A stretch of 64,000 nt of DNA from positions 15,303,321-15,367,320 of the forward strand of contig CM065699.1 in assembly GCA_017654935.2 (NCBI GenBank). Reading direction: 5' to 3'. The notes beneath the pieces were generated by a model. The model ran no database searches and was not told where the DNA came from. It saw only the letters and a list, made by a program, of their open reading frames with translations. This DNA is from Phymorhynchus buccinoides. Taxonomy: Eukaryota; Mollusca; Gastropoda; Neogastropoda; Raphitomidae. The translations under genes and the position numbers were made by a program. This document shows positions 22,343 through 33,998 of this stretch, piece by piece. How positions within the stretch are numbered: the stretch's first letter is position 1; every line of letters begins with the position of its first letter.

Positions 22343-22411
22343 CTTTGTGGTGAAGTCATTTGGGTTGATGTAGAGATCAGGAGTGCCGTATATCCCCGTC
22401 TCATCAGGATC
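22343..22411 (-). CDS. PLCG: PLC gamma exon s: C-SH2 to SH3 linker with regulatory tyrosines
   Basis: Acceptor tgtcag, donor AAAG/gtacag, 23 codons in phase 0: a DPDETGIYGTPDLYIN core followed by PNDFTTK. It occupies the place of the vertebrate activation loop that holds Tyr771 and Tyr783 (PGFYVEANP). The second Tyr (DLYINPND) is the likely counterpart of Tyr783. The linker is shorter than in vertebrates. Support is position, phase and the pattern of tyrosines, so it is less certain than the domain exons. Confidence 0.85.
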
Positions 22412-23025
22412 CTGACACACACATACCAAGTTGATGAAATAAAATCAAACCTCAAAAGAACGCACACATACAAAAGCTTGTATTCACCTAAAACATAAAA
22501 TTTAAAATAAAAAAAATACACAGAAAACACATAAAAGCTTTTAATTTTATTCACCTAGGATCAGGCATGAGAATTGGAAAAGTAAAAAACAAAGCTGAAG
22601 AGCGGGGGTCTAGGGGCTGCAGAAGGCCCCTAGTAGGGGTCCAGGGGGTAGTGCTGAAGCTTTTTTGGTAAATGAAGCTCTAAAACAGCATTAGAATGGC
22701 TAAATTTATGTGTTTTTATTTTTTTCGGCGGAAGAGCAATGTAATTTTGGCGGAAATGTTCTGTTTGGCGGACAATTCCCATCCCTGTAGGATACATTAT
22801 TGATGCATGGAATGTCCACCTTTTTTACAGCTACGGTAAGTCTTTGAAAGCATATGCTACACAGCAACAAAGACAGGAATTGACATCATCCAATCAATAG
22901 CTTCATAATGGCTGCAGTTCACAATTTCCCCCGTTTCAACTTTCACTGCTTGGCCATTTTCGACCTGCCGGAACAAGCGGCAGAAAATCGTATTTTCAGA
23001 AAACCACAACCGATATGCTTACTTT

Positions 23026-23028
<3 letters not shown>

Positions 23029-23073
<45 letters not shown>
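23029..23073 (+). repeat. 45-nt poly-G run
   Basis: Uninterrupted G from 23029 to 23073. In the gene's transcript it is a poly-C run; the coding-strand complement can form G-quadruplex structures. Confidence 0.98.
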
Positions 23074-23075
<2 letters not shown>

Positions 23076-23164
23076 AAATACGGGCCTGCTGTGGCAATAG
23101 GCATCTCTGTATGACAAAACCACAATGTCAAACAGACAGACCAAAAGACCAGCACTCTGCCATC

Positions 23165-23417
23165 TTAACCCTTTCACCGCCAGACATATTTCAGCCAAAA
23201 ATTGCCAAGTTTACCTGCCCAGGTACAGAACAAAATCCATCTGCAGTATTGGGAATTCGGAATTCTTCTGTGACATAATAAAATAAGGTCTATCCTCACT
23301 TCCCAAAACTAAGACAATCAGGTCTTTGGATAATAGACCCTAATTTGATGCTTTTTAGTGACATAGGTGTTAAATCACTGTTGTGCTAAAATGCGACTTT
23401 GGCGGTGAAAGGGCTAA
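23165..23417. mobile_element. piggyBac-like MITE, family PB1
   Basis: TTAACCCTTTCACCGCCA left end; right end TTGGCGGTGAAAGGGCTAA, with the last target base pair changed (CTAA). Confidence 0.85.
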
Positions 23418-23504
23418 GGTGGCGCACTGCGTCTTTGGACGCCAATTGTTGTTCATTTTTTTGTTTATCAGGAATTAATAAAAGATATCTACATGAAATT
23501 TTGC

Positions 23505-24114
23505 ACACTGATACAGTACATTACTCAGCCATCTCATCATGTCCAGTCTCTCCACCACATGTTCATTCAGGGAGTAACTCAGACTCATATTTTTGCAAAG
23601 GAGTCTGACCAAAACACAGGTGCAGACAGGCAGACAGACCAACACTGGGCCATCTCACCATGTCCAGTCTCTCCACCACATGCTCGTTAACGGGGTACCT
23701 AAGCCTCATATTTTTACACAGGAGTATGACCAAAACACAACCACAAACGGACCAACAGTTGGCCATCTCACCATGTCCAGTCTCTCCACCACATGCCCGT
23801 TAACGGGGTACCTCAGCCTCATCTTCTTGTACAAGAGTATGACCAAAACACAGGTGCAGACAGACCAACAGTGGGCCATCTCACCATGTCCAGTCTCTCC
23901 ACCATGTGCTCGTTGACGGGGTACCTCAGCCTCATCTTCTTGTACAAGAGTATGACCAAAACACAACCACAAACGGACCAACAGTTGACCATCTCACATT
24001 GTCCAGTCTCTCCACCACGTGCTCGTTGACGGGGTACCTCAGCCTCATCTTCTTGTACAAGAGTATGACCAAAACACAACTACAGACAGACAGACCAACA
24101 CTGGGCCATCTCAC
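23505..24114 (-). repeat. Tandem copies of exon r 3' end plus donor (~113 bp)
   Basis: About five copies of the exon segment encoding [19 protein letters not shown] with the CATG/gtgaga donor, near 23540, 23660, 23775, 23890 and 24000. They are separated by intron sequence (gaccaaaacacaaccac). Copies become more diverged with distance from the true exon. Confidence 0.93.
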
Positions 24115-24292
24115 CATGTCCAGTCTCTCCACCACGTGCTCGTTGACGGGGTACCTCAGCCTCATCTTCTTGTACAGGGGGTTCTTCTCGTAGTAGGTGA
24201 CCAGCTCCACCAGGCTCTCAAACTGCACCGTGCCGATCATGAACAGCCGCCCCTCCAGCTTGATGCGACAGTGCTTGATCTTGCCCTCCGCC
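24115..24292 (-). CDS. PLCG: PLC gamma exon r: C-terminal SH2, second half
   Basis: Acceptor gtgcag, donor CATG/gtgaga. One nucleotide plus 59 codons encode [32 protein letters not shown] and [17 protein letters not shown], close to vertebrate EGKIKHCRV...SYYEKHPLYRKMKLRYPINEEALEKI. The last ~64 nt and donor are reiterated about five times in the intron (23.5-24.1 kb). Confidence 0.97.
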
Positions 24293-24373
24293 CTGCACAA
24301 ATAACAATTATCAAATACTGCGAGTCATCAAATTTATAGTATCTTCTTCTTCTTCTGTGTTCCAAGGCCATGC

Positions 24374-24880
24374 CTAAATCTTCAGACCAGTCCTGAAGGC
24401 AATGTCCAATGTCCGAGGCATCTTCCTCAATGCCTCAGTGGGTCCCCTGAGCTTCTCTTGGAGCGCCATCCCCTCTGGCCAGATTTGACAACGGATGTCA
24501 TGGTATGCTGGGCAATCTTGAAGGATGTGCTCTGGGGTCTGTGTTCCAGTGCCACAGGGGGACTCACCAGTGTGAGACAGGAGTGGAGGTGTGACAGGAG
24601 TTGACAGTGTCCTGTTCTCAATCTTGACATTATCACCCGTTCTTGACAACTGAGACCTTGTAGACCATCTTTGTCATTTGCAATCCTGAGTCGATTCTTC
24701 CATGCTTCGTGGAACTTGGTGTGCAGCATGGTCTTTGCTTCCTTGTAAGATAGAGGATGGTCTGCCTATACAGCTGGCTGCCTTGCTTTGACAGTTTGTC
24801 TGCCTGCTCATTGCCCGCTATGTCACAATGAGACCGTAACCACTGCGATACCACTCTCCCCTCACTCAGAACTGTGCTGA
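24374..24880 (-). pseudogene. LINE fragment with RNase H C-terminus, frameshifted
   Basis: Three overlapping frames together give WLRSHCDIAGNEQADKLSK (RNase H end), FHEAWKNRLRIANDKDG and SRLRTGHCQL, then TPEHILQDCPAY near the 3' end. This is the tail region of an I-type (RNase H-bearing) LINE. Frameshifts make it dead. The 3' end reaches the exon r acceptor-side intron. Confidence 0.82.
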
Positions 24881-25409
24881 AACTTGTTTATCAATCAAGA
24901 ACTGCTCACTGCTACTTTAAATGCCCCCCCCACCCCCCATCCTTCTTTCCCCTCACCTTTTTGGCATGAGAGCTGTTCACCCCTATTCATTTGTGAACAA
25001 TGATCAGCAAACAGAGACTGCCAAGCCCCTCTTCATCTTATCTTCAGTCCGAGGAAGAGCTATGCTTGAAACCGGTTACTACTACTTCGATTTCCAGGGA
25101 TCCAACTACCACCCCTCAAAGGTCAGTCACTGCAATACCATGTGCGTTTTTTGCTTCATGTCAGCCGCATTCCTCCCTGATATCCTGCAGAAGTCGTTCC
25201 TGATCTCCATTCTTCAGGCTCTGTAACAGACTTGCAGTCTGTGAGGAAGACTGTGTCAGAAGGGTAAACTTATAGTGTAATTGCTCAAATTTACAATAGC
25301 GGTTGACAAAAGAGCCCCAGAATGTGTCTTATTCTGTCAAAACTGCCAACAGTTTGGGCAAAAGATATGGCCCAAAATTGTTGCTGATGCATTTTTAAAA
25401 TGCTTTTTA

Positions 25410-25712
25410 TTGTACAAATAGTTACCCCATCTTCTGGAAGTTCTATAACAACTTTCTCTAATCTGCCACTCTCTTTAACTATTGCATTTTCTTACTATGA
25501 TCTACCATTTTTCTGACTTATTAACTCATTCTCTTGCCTTAAAAATAAATATTACAAATAACTTTCTCCATTGAGCTTCTCCGAAATTGGAATGCGCCAG
25601 CTGAAAGCAGCAGAGAGACCACTCAAAAATGAAAACCGGACACATACGTACCTCACCCATTACAGCCATATGGCCTGGGAATGCAGAAGAAGAAGAAGAA
25701 GAAGAAGAAGGA
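25410..25712 (+). repeat. Family R-like repeat with GAA tail
   Basis: ccatcttctggaagttc, aactttctctaatctgcc and tatggcctgggaatgc are followed by (GAA)n at 25685-25712, which directly abuts the donor of exon q. Related pieces are at 33860-33975 and 54362-54500. Confidence 0.65.
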
Positions 25713-25718
25713 ACTGAC

Positions 25719-25841
25719 CTGAAGGAGATGGCGTACACACTGTGGTCCTGCCCGCTGTGTCTGACCAGGAAAGCCCCGTCATAGGGAATCCTCTTCAGCA
25801 TGTCTTCTGCTGCTGTGCGCCCCATGCCCTCTTGGTACCAG
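25719..25841 (-). CDS. PLCG: PLC gamma exon q: C-terminal SH2, phosphotyrosine pocket
   Basis: Acceptor caacag, donor TTCAG/gtcagt. It encodes WYQEGMGRTAAEDMLKRI and DGAFLVRHSG, SVYAISF. The FLVR arginine is conserved. In vertebrates this domain holds the autoinhibited state and binds the phosphorylated linker tyrosine. Confidence 0.97.
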
Positions 25842-26024
25842 CTGTTGAAACATACACAAACACTCACACTCTATCAATACTCCTAAACTATGGAGCCAAA
25901 GAAACAAACACACAAACACATAATCATGATCGTGAGAATAAGAACACACACACACACACACACACACTGTCTCTCTCTCTCTTTCACTCTCTCTCCCTCT
26001 TTCTGTCTCTCTCTCTCTCTCGAC

Positions 26025-26604
<580 letters not shown>

Positions 26605-26805
26605 TCCTTTCCCTCGTGGCTCTGTGGCTGTGGCACGGGGTCCTTCAGGGGCTGAGTGAAGTCCTGGGAGCGCAGGGGGAACTGGCGGTAGTGCATGATG
26701 AGGGAGTACAGGCTGTCGAAGGTGACAGCGTCGATCAGGTAATACTTCACCTGGCCCCGCTCCTGCCGGGACTTGATGCGACAGTGGTTCACCTTGCCCT
26801 GCCGA
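26605..26805 (-). CDS. PLCG: PLC gamma exon p: N-terminal SH2, second half
   Basis: Acceptor tttccag, donor AAGGA/gtgagt; 201 nt. It encodes RQGKVNHCRIKSRQERG, YYLIDAVTFDSLYSLIMHY, and [15 protein letters not shown]. It contains the HCRI strand and the FDSLYxLIxHY helix of PLC gamma N-SH2. The exon end plus donor is repeated about four times downstream in the intron, mixed with CT microsatellites. Confidence 0.97.
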
Positions 26806-27407
26806 CTGGAAACAGAATTGGCGGAGAATGAGCACTTCCGCAGACCTGTTTACCCCCTACACAAGTCTTGAGTAGTCTGGATAGCTGAAATGAGTAGCTT
26901 TGGTGTGAAATGAGTAGTCCTCTTCATTAAACCATCAAATAATATTCACTGAAAATGAGTAATTAGAGCATTATTTTCAATTTTGAATAGTAGTAGAGGT
27001 CCAAATTGAGTAGAATACTGCTCGAAAAGAGAAGAGTAAACAGGTCTGCTTCCGGTTACCCCATGGGAGATCACTCCATTGACATGTTTTACTTCCCTTT
27101 TGTCAAACAGAAGGCATCATATATTTTTGACGTGCGCGGGCAAATGAGAGAGCATTTCCCGTTGCTGAGAAACTGCCTTCAAATGAAACGCCACCTGGTG
27201 TCAAGGGCTAAGGACCACAACTCCACCTAAACAGCCCATCATTGCATTGAGCTTGAATTGTATTGTGTTGCGTTGTATCAATGTTGTAACAACCAGGTAA
27301 TACTTCACCTATGCGATAATGCTTCACCTTTACCCTGAAGACCATTATATACCACAGAGTGGACAGTTAAGGCAGTGTAATGCTGCGTTGTGTTGTGTTA
27401 TATTTCA

Positions 27408-27697
27408 TTAACTCATTCAAGTCGTTCCGGCCATATATGTCCGGAATTAATAGGTAACTGTCAATTTGATGCATTTGCTTCAAGGGAAGTAAATCTGTGT
27501 GCACACCATACCTTAGTCACCTAAAGTCTATATATAAAAACGTCTGATCTACCACTTCCCTGTCTAAACTTGAAGTAAAAACCTGTAATCTTCTTTCATT
27601 TCTCCTTTGGTTTATGTACATTTTGTTTGTGTGTATGGCTGGAGTGATTTTTGAGGTTTTTTAATAATTCAAAATCGCTGCGATGCGAATGAGTTAA
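27408..27697. mobile_element. TTAA-flanked MITE, family PB2 (intact reference copy)
   Basis: TTAACTCATTC...GAATGAGTTAA, 290 bp including targets. It contains the uninterrupted agtctatatataaaaacgtc that marks the empty site of the nested element at 13693. Confidence 0.88.
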
Positions 27698-27709
27698 TCA
27701 GATAATACT

Positions 27710-27993
27710 CCACCTGCCAACACTCTCTCATTCATTTTCTCAACGAAGGACAGAGAGAAATCGCCCACAAAGGTGTCACTGGTCTCTGACAAGTAACTAT
27801 CTCTCTCTCTCTCTGTCTCTCAATTTCTCTCTCTCTCTCTCTCAATCTCTCTCATTCATTTTCTCGCGTGAATGACAGAGATAAATCGCCCACAAAGGTG
27901 TCACTGTTTCTGACCAGTTATTATCTCTCTCTCTCTTCCTCTTTCACTCTATCTCTCTCTCTGTCTCTCGTTCTCTCTCATTCATCTGCTCAC
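27710..27993 (-). repeat. Two diverged copies of exon o 3' end plus donor
   Basis: gacagagagaaatcgcccac and gacagagataaatcgcccac with acaaaggtgtcactg occur near 27750 and 27875, each followed by CT microsatellite. They copy the exon end encoding [11 protein letters not shown]. Confidence 0.88.
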
Positions 27994-28163
27994 ATGAAGG
28001 ACAGAGAGAAGTCTCCCACAAAGGTGTCGCTGTCCCTGACAAGGAAGGTTCCGTCCCCCAGGTCCCTGTACTGCTGCAAGAGCCCCTCCGCCCTCCTCCT
28101 GCCCCCCTCCAGGTGCCCGTGGAACCACTTCTCACTGAAGTGAAGCTCGTCCACATGACGACC
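27994..28163 (-). CDS. PLCG: PLC gamma exon o: N-terminal SH2, phosphotyrosine pocket
   Basis: Acceptor ttccag, donor TTCAT/gtgagc. 56 codons plus 2 nt encode [16 protein letters not shown] and then [19 protein letters not shown]. The invariant SH2 arginine of FLVR is present, so phosphotyrosine binding should be retained. Two diverged copies of the exon end and donor follow in the intron. Confidence 0.97.
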
Positions 28164-28347
28164 CTGGAAAACACACAACACGTCAGAATTATCTCATCAA
28201 ATTCACTGTGTGCCTGTGTGGGTCTGTCTGTCTGTTTACGCTGTGGGCAAGCAAGTAAAAGAAACAATGAGGCTTTATACCGAAAATTCTCTGCCCCTGT
28301 CTCGTGCCCTGAGATGCGAATGCCACCTACTTAAGATTATCACCCTT

Positions 28348-28565
28348 CAGGGCTCCCAATCACTGTGCAAAACAAGGGGTCCAAGGGACTCCTTCACTTA
28401 CAGCATAGAGGGTCCTAGAGGCAGGATAGAGGGTCCCAGTGGCATTATGAATGCTAAAAAGAATGTTTCTAGTGCATCCCTGGGACCCCCTGCACATTCT
28501 TTTAGAGGGTCCTTTAGAATTTTAGTGCTTCATAGACCCCCAAATGAGGGTCCCTGGGAGCCCTG
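28348..28565. mobile_element. MITE with CAGGGCTCCCA ends (hAT-like)
   Basis: Inverted ends CAGGGCTCCCA / TGGGAGCCCTG; interior has gggtcc/ggaccc motifs. An inverted-orientation copy is at 63452-63671. CAGGG ends suggest hAT, but the target duplication is not clear. Confidence 0.7.
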
Positions 28566-28755
28566 CCCTTGCCTGTCAGGAACTAGTAGTATATAGCCAC
28601 AGAAAATTATCTGCTCCTGACTCATCACCAGGGGACATTGGCACTTCGGGCCTAAAATCATCGCCCTTTCGTGTCGGCAATGTGTAGCATAAAGCCTCAT
28701 TGCCTCGCACAGAGTGCCTGCACACACACTGCTTATCACTTAAAACTAATATACA

Positions 28756-29001
28756 TTAACCCTTTCACCGCCAGCCATATTTCAGCCAAAAAGTTCCATT
28801 AAATTTACCTGGGTAGAGAACTAAATCCATCTCTAGTATTGGGGATTCTTCTGTGGCATATATAACATAAGGTCTATCCTTACTTCCCAAAACTAAGACA
28901 ACAGGGTCTTTGGATAATAGACCCCAATTTGATGCCGTTTAGTGACATAGGTGTTAAATCACTGTGGTGCTAAAATGCGACTTTGGCGTTGAAAGGGTTA
29001 A
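28756..29001. mobile_element. piggyBac-like MITE, family PB1
   Basis: TTAACCCTTTCACCGCCA ... TTGAAAGGGTTAA, 246 bp, same family as 12479. Confidence 0.87.
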
Positions 29002-29399
29002 CCTAATATAACGTGTACACTCAAATTACATAAGGACACATACACACTACTTATCACTTAAGCATGGAATTTAACATGACAAAATGCTTACACTAAACAC
29101 AAATAAATTGCACGCACAAAGCTTATCACTTAAAAACAAAACCCATGGCAATGTCCACTTTTTCTTTCTTTGCTTTTAACCTCGGCGCCCTGAGAGCTTC
29201 ATCTGAGAGATGCCCACCCAACATGGGAAAGGAGAAACAAGTACTTCTTGACTAACAATTTGTTGGGCGCAGGCTAGGTGCAGGTAGCTGAATTGTTTAT
29301 GCCCGACAATTTGCTGGACACAGGGTGGAATGAGTAAAGAGGAAATACCCAGCTGACTGAAGAAGCAGTTGTTCAGTTTCTATCTTCAAATTAATTGCC

Positions 29400-29715
29400 T
29401 CCCTTCCCCCCGTGGGGATACCGGGGGGTCTTTTGCATAAATAGTTCCCCCTTCTGGAAGTTATGTGCTTGTAACTTCCTCTAATCTGTCACTCTTTTTA
29501 ACTCTGCCTTTTCCCTTTGCTTACTGTCATCTACTATCTTTCTACCTTACCGGTCCATTCTCCTGCCTTTTTTCACGAAACACTTTCAAAAACATTTCCT
29601 CTAGCCGAAGTCGGACTTGCTGGGCCTATTTCTTAGGTGCATGATGGCGGCATGACGCATCTGCACTCATAATTGACAGGAAACTGTCTGAGCGATTGAA
29701 GAAGAAGAAGAACAA
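29400..29715 (+). repeat. Family R repeat, full-length-looking copy
   Basis: Starts cccccgtggggataccgg, ends gacaggaaactgtctgagcg plus (GAA)n. Used as the reference for the split copy at 10975. Confidence 0.8.
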
Positions 29716-29826
29716 ATTGTCTCCCTTAAGCCCCTAGTTTTTCGAAATTGCTAGACCCGTTCGCATACCAAAATGTGATTGATCAAAATACATTACGTGA
29801 GGAATTACTATAAGCATGGTGCCTAC

Positions 29827-29937
29827 CTCTTCTGGTGTTTCCTCCTCCTCCATTTCTTCGTCATGGTCTGGGCTCTGTGTCTCCTCTGTGTAGTACAGCT
29901 TGCTGCCGTTCAGCACAAAGATGTGAGGCTGCCACGT
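29827..29937 (-). CDS. PLCG: PLC gamma exon n: split PH first half, acidic linker
   Basis: Acceptor gcacag, donor GAGAG/gtaggc, 37 codons, phase 0. It encodes TWQPHIFVLNGSKLYYTEET, aligning with EWYPHYFVLTSSKIYYSEET, then a strongly acidic stretch rich in Glu that leads to the N-SH2 domain. Confidence 0.95.
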
Positions 29938-30194
29938 CTGTGCACACACACACACACACATGTATGCTATACAATTAAAAAACATTTCAGATTATTCAAT
30001 TGATGAAAATATAAGTGATTTAATTCATTATAAGTGCTACCAAAAAGAAATATCAAACTTCATTTACGATTGTTATAAAGAAAGAGCAAAACAATAGACC
30101 TACTAAATAAAGAGCATGGCTATAGACACGTTTTCCTCTTTTACATCTGAAATTATAAGAAGCAATAGTGTTAGTTTAAATTGTGATTGTTTTG

Positions 30195-30275
30195 TGCCAA
30201 ATAAGTCTTGTTTTTTTTACTTCTAAGGCAATAAACTGCTGTTCTGTTCTGTTATGTTCTGCTCTGTTCTGTATG
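30195..30275 (+). repeat. LINE-type 3' tail (TTCTG)n
   Basis: ctaaggcaataaactgctg is followed by repeated TTCTG. Typical of a short retroposed 3' end; no coding part remains. Confidence 0.5.
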
Positions 30276-30527
30276 CACAGATAAGTATGCACACATACAA
30301 ATTCAATTCCATGCACCACCACACATGACCGTAAATACGAACACACACACACAAATACATTTTAAAAACACACACAAAAATGCACATAAATACACACATG
30401 AAGTGCTATGATGTTAATAACAATAATGACGATGACAACAACAATAACGTTCATAACAATGACAATGACAACAACGACGATGATGATGATGACATTGACG
30501 ATGACAACGACGATGATGAATACCCAC

Positions 30528-30665
30528 ATGGTCTACAGGGTCTTCCAGATAGAGGATTCCGTTTTTCACAGAAGAACTGACGTCCATTTCCATGTTGCTG
30601 CTGTCCTCTGAAGACACTGTGTACTTCCACTCGTTGCCGTCCACCCAGTCGGGCAGCTTTTTGTG
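30528..30665 (-). CDS. PLCG: PLC gamma exon m: end of X box and start of split PH domain
   Basis: Acceptor tttcag, donor CCAT/gtgggt, 46 codons, phase 0. It begins HKKL, closing the X box, passes through a polar linker, and ends VKNGILYLEDPVDH, the first strand of the split PH (vertebrate IKNGILYLEDPVNH). Three partial 5'-end copies lie in the preceding intron (30.95-31.60 kb). Confidence 0.95.
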
Positions 30666-30949
30666 CTGAAACATTCACATTATTGCACTATGACAGTGAT
30701 GTACCGCGGATCGAAAAGTGATAGGCCAAACTGTCCTGAGACAAGAGAAATCAATAGGACAACGTTCTGGCTGTTGCAGAAATCAATAAGACAAAACGTG
30801 CCAGTGTTAAAAATTTAATCAGACATTTGTCCTGACAGGGAAGAACACAATGGGACATTTTCAATTTTAATAAGTCAATGGCCTATGACCGGGGCCTCGG
30901 GACATCAGTGCTATGATACATTGAATATCTATCCTAATAAATAACAATT

Positions 30950-31605
30950 CACTGTCTTATGAAGACACTGTGAACTTCTATTCATTGCCATCCACACAGT
31001 CTGGCAGGTTTTTGTGATAAAACATTCACATTATTGCACTATGAGTATGATACATTGAATATGAGGAGGAGACAGGCATCGTTAAAGGACAGTGGTCCGA
31101 AATATTTGCCTAATAAATATATGACACCACAGTTTTTCCCACTTGTTTTTTTTCTATTGCTTGAATACAATGAATTCCCCCGAAGACGGAGTGTGGCTGC
31201 CCATGTGGCGAGGTAATCAAAAACGGTCACACACATAATGTTCTCATCCTTAGCTGATGCATTTGTACCATAGTGTTCAAACGCTTCGCTGTGATCCCTG
31301 GAGTCTTTAAGCCAGGGTACGTAAACAAACAACAAACAATACATTGAATATCTATACAAATAAATAACAATTCACTGTCTTATGAAAACACAGTGTACTT
31401 CTACGCGTTCCCATCGACCCAGTCGGGCAGCTTTTTGTGATAAAACATTCACATTATTGCACTATGATACATAGAATATCTATAAAAAATAAATAACAAT
31501 TCACTGTCTTATGAAGACACTGTGAACTTCTAAGACACTAAGAACTTCTAAGTTCCCATCCACCCAGTCGGGCAGCTTTTTGTGCTGAAACATTCGCATA
31601 ATAAT
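30950..31605 (-). repeat. Three partial copies of exon m 5' end plus acceptor
   Basis: Segments near 30955-31030, 31375-31450 and 31500-31595 copy the start of exon m (ctttttgtg, ccacccagtcgggcag, gaagacactgtg) with the gtttcag-like acceptor side. They are diverged and out of register, with other sequence between. Confidence 0.85.
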
Positions 31606-31689
31606 TATGGTACATTATATATGCTGAAACACTTACTATGCATGAATTTCTGAATGGCGACTGGCAAGTACCAGACTAAACAGGCTGAT

Positions 31690-31936
31690 TTAACCCTTTC
31701 ACCGCCAACGTCGCATTTTTGCACCACAACGGTTTAACAACCATGGCACTAAAAGGCATCAAATCAGGGTCTGTTATTCAAAGACCTTATTCTCTTAATT
31801 TTGGGAGGCAAGGATATGCCTTACTTTAAATATGTCACAGAGGAATCCCCAATATTATAAACAGATTTTTTTCTCTACCAAGGTAAGTTTAATGGAAATT
31901 TGTTTGTTGAAAAATGGTTGGCGGCGAAAGGGTTAA
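31690..31936. mobile_element. piggyBac-like MITE, family PB1
   Basis: TTAACCCTTTCACCGCCA ... GGCGGCGAAAGGGTTAA, 247 bp, in opposite internal orientation to 12479. Confidence 0.87.
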
Positions 31937-32084
31937 ACGTTATCAGAGGAAATAAAGATAGGTACGTTTCAAATCCTTCGTGAAATATACATTAGAAAAC
32001 AACAAATTACAATAAATCCATGGAGTTTTTGAAGTGCCCATACTGTCAGATTTGTTGTGTGTTTTATCATTTTCACAAGCTTAC

Positions 32085-32167
32085 CTTGAGAATAATTTTG
32101 TGCTTGAGTTGCTTCGGGGATGGCAGGGCTGTGCAGTCTTTGGTGATGGGCTCAACCAGCAAATTGG
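32085..32167 (-). CDS. PLCG: PLC gamma exon l: X box, substrate-lysine segment
   Basis: Acceptor ttgacag, donor CAAG/gtaagc; 2 nt + 27 codons. It encodes NLLVEPITKD and LPSPKQLKHKIILK, the conserved LPSPxQLKxKILIK segment whose lysine contacts inositol phosphate. The acceptor and about 30 nt of this exon are the seed of the 59-bp array just upstream in the transcript. Confidence 0.95.
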
Positions 32168-32815
32168 CTGTCAAATAAATAAGCAAAAACCAAGCAAAAG
32201 ACTGGTGATGGGCTCAACCAGCAAATTGGCTGTCAAATAAATAAGCAAAAACCAAGCAAAAGACTGGTGATGGGCTCAACCAGTAAATTGGCTGTCAAAT
32301 AAATAAGCAAAAACCAAGCAAAAGACTGGTGATGGGCTCAACCAGCAAATTGGCTGTCAAATAAACAAACATAAACCAAGCAAAAAACTGGTGATGGGCT
32401 CAACCAGCAAATTGGCTGTCAAATAAACAAACAAAAACCAAGCAAAAACTGATGATGGGCTTAACCAGCAAATTGGCTGTCAAATAAACAAACATAAACC
32501 AAGCAAAAGACTGGTGATGGGCTCAACCACAAATTGGCTGTCAAATAAACAAACATAAACCAAGCAAAAGACTGGTGATGGGCTCAACCAGCAAATTGGC
32601 TGTCAAATAAACAAACAAAAACCAAGCAAAAAAACTGGTGATGGGCTCAACCAGCAAATTGGCTGTCAAATAAACAAACAAAAACCAAGCAAAAGACTGG
32701 TGATGGGCTCAACCAGCAAATTGGTGTGTAAAACTAACAAACAAAAACCAAGCAAAAGACTGGTGATGGGCTCAACCAGCAAATTGGCTGTAAAATAAAT
32801 AAACAAAAACCAAGC
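32168..32815 (-). repeat. ~59-bp tandem copies of exon l 5' end plus acceptor, about 11
   Basis: Each unit holds CCAATTTGCTGGTTGAGCCC (minus strand) with its ttgacag acceptor and about 30 bp of intron (gcaaaaaccaagcaaaag). Nearly identical copies run without a break from the true exon. Confidence 0.95.
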
Positions 32816-33596
32816 AAAGTAATAAACTGTTTCCATTTTTGCTTGGCTTTGTTTGTTCTGTTGACACACATCTACTAACACAGACCAGGGATGTGAGAGC
32901 TACACGTAAGTGTGTAAATGCGCTTTTTTTATTTGAAAAAAACCAACAACCCAAAAACCTGCACAGAGACAGATTGTTGAGTTAGGTAGCCTTTCTTTGC
33001 GCGCACACACAGTGAAAACGAAAGCAGGTTGTAGCGTGAGTACAGTCCCTTGACTGAATTTTGTAAGCTTCTCTATGGTTGGCCAGTTAAGTCCAATGGC
33101 AATGCGTCATTTTTATATGTTTGGCTATAATTTCGAAGGACGATTTTGATGGTTTTTTAAAGCTATTGAACTACTGTTTCATTGTCAACCATCAAAATGA
33201 TTTATCACACCATAGATGTAAGGAAAGAGGAGATCAACAAAGGATGCCAGCATGAATTTGACAGGGCTTGGATGGATGAAACGGACAGTAAGATCCGTGT
33301 AGGCGAGCAGCGAAAAAAAATTGATGTCGGAGGCAAAGCTTTGTTTGAGTACTTTGACGATACCATCGGCTACGCTTTTTTGTTTGGGGCCCTCTCACTT
33401 CCCTGCACAGACCAAAAAAAACACACACAAAACTCATATTTTCACATGTACGCTGATCGTTCACAATCTTTCTTTCAGTCTTATTCTCTGAAAATATAAG
33501 ATAGTTGATTTGAAACTGCAAACCAGATTGTAACTTTCTTTTTCACTTTGACACAACAAATTTCTCAAACGCAGACTTTACACTGAACAACTACAA

Positions 33597-33828
33597 TTAA
33601 CCGTTTCATTGCTGTAGAAACTTTGAAAAAATTATCTTTTTTTAATTTTATTATAAAAATAGAAGAGACCTGTTGCGAATGAATCCGACAAAATAGTCTG
33701 GAGATATATTCATCCTGACTGTTCTCAAACAAAACCCAGCATTCCAGAGCTGTGACAAAACATTGATGACATCATCAATGACATCATACTGCCCATAGTA
33801 AACATGGAGCTGGCAGGAAAGAGGTTAA
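33597..33828. mobile_element. Diverged TTAA-flanked MITE fragment
   Basis: The 3' part (gatgacatcatcaatgac, tactgcccatagtaaac, ctggcaggaaagagg-TTAA) matches the element at 40789-41148; the 5' end is degraded. Confidence 0.6.
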
Positions 33829-33998
33829 TTGGAGGGAAAAAAACCCAGTCATAAACCTTCTTCTTCTTCTGCGCTTCCGGGCCATAAGGCCACGATGGAT
33901 ACGTATGTGTCTGTTGTCCAGTTTTCACTGGTGTCCTCGCTGCATTCAGCCGACACATTCCAATTTCGGAGGAGAGTCATGAATCAAAATTTACTTAC

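Noticed and set aside
33182..33499. 105-residue plus-strand frame
   Set aside because: No recognisable domain and lies in an intron of the minus-strand gene; could be chance. No supporting signal seen.
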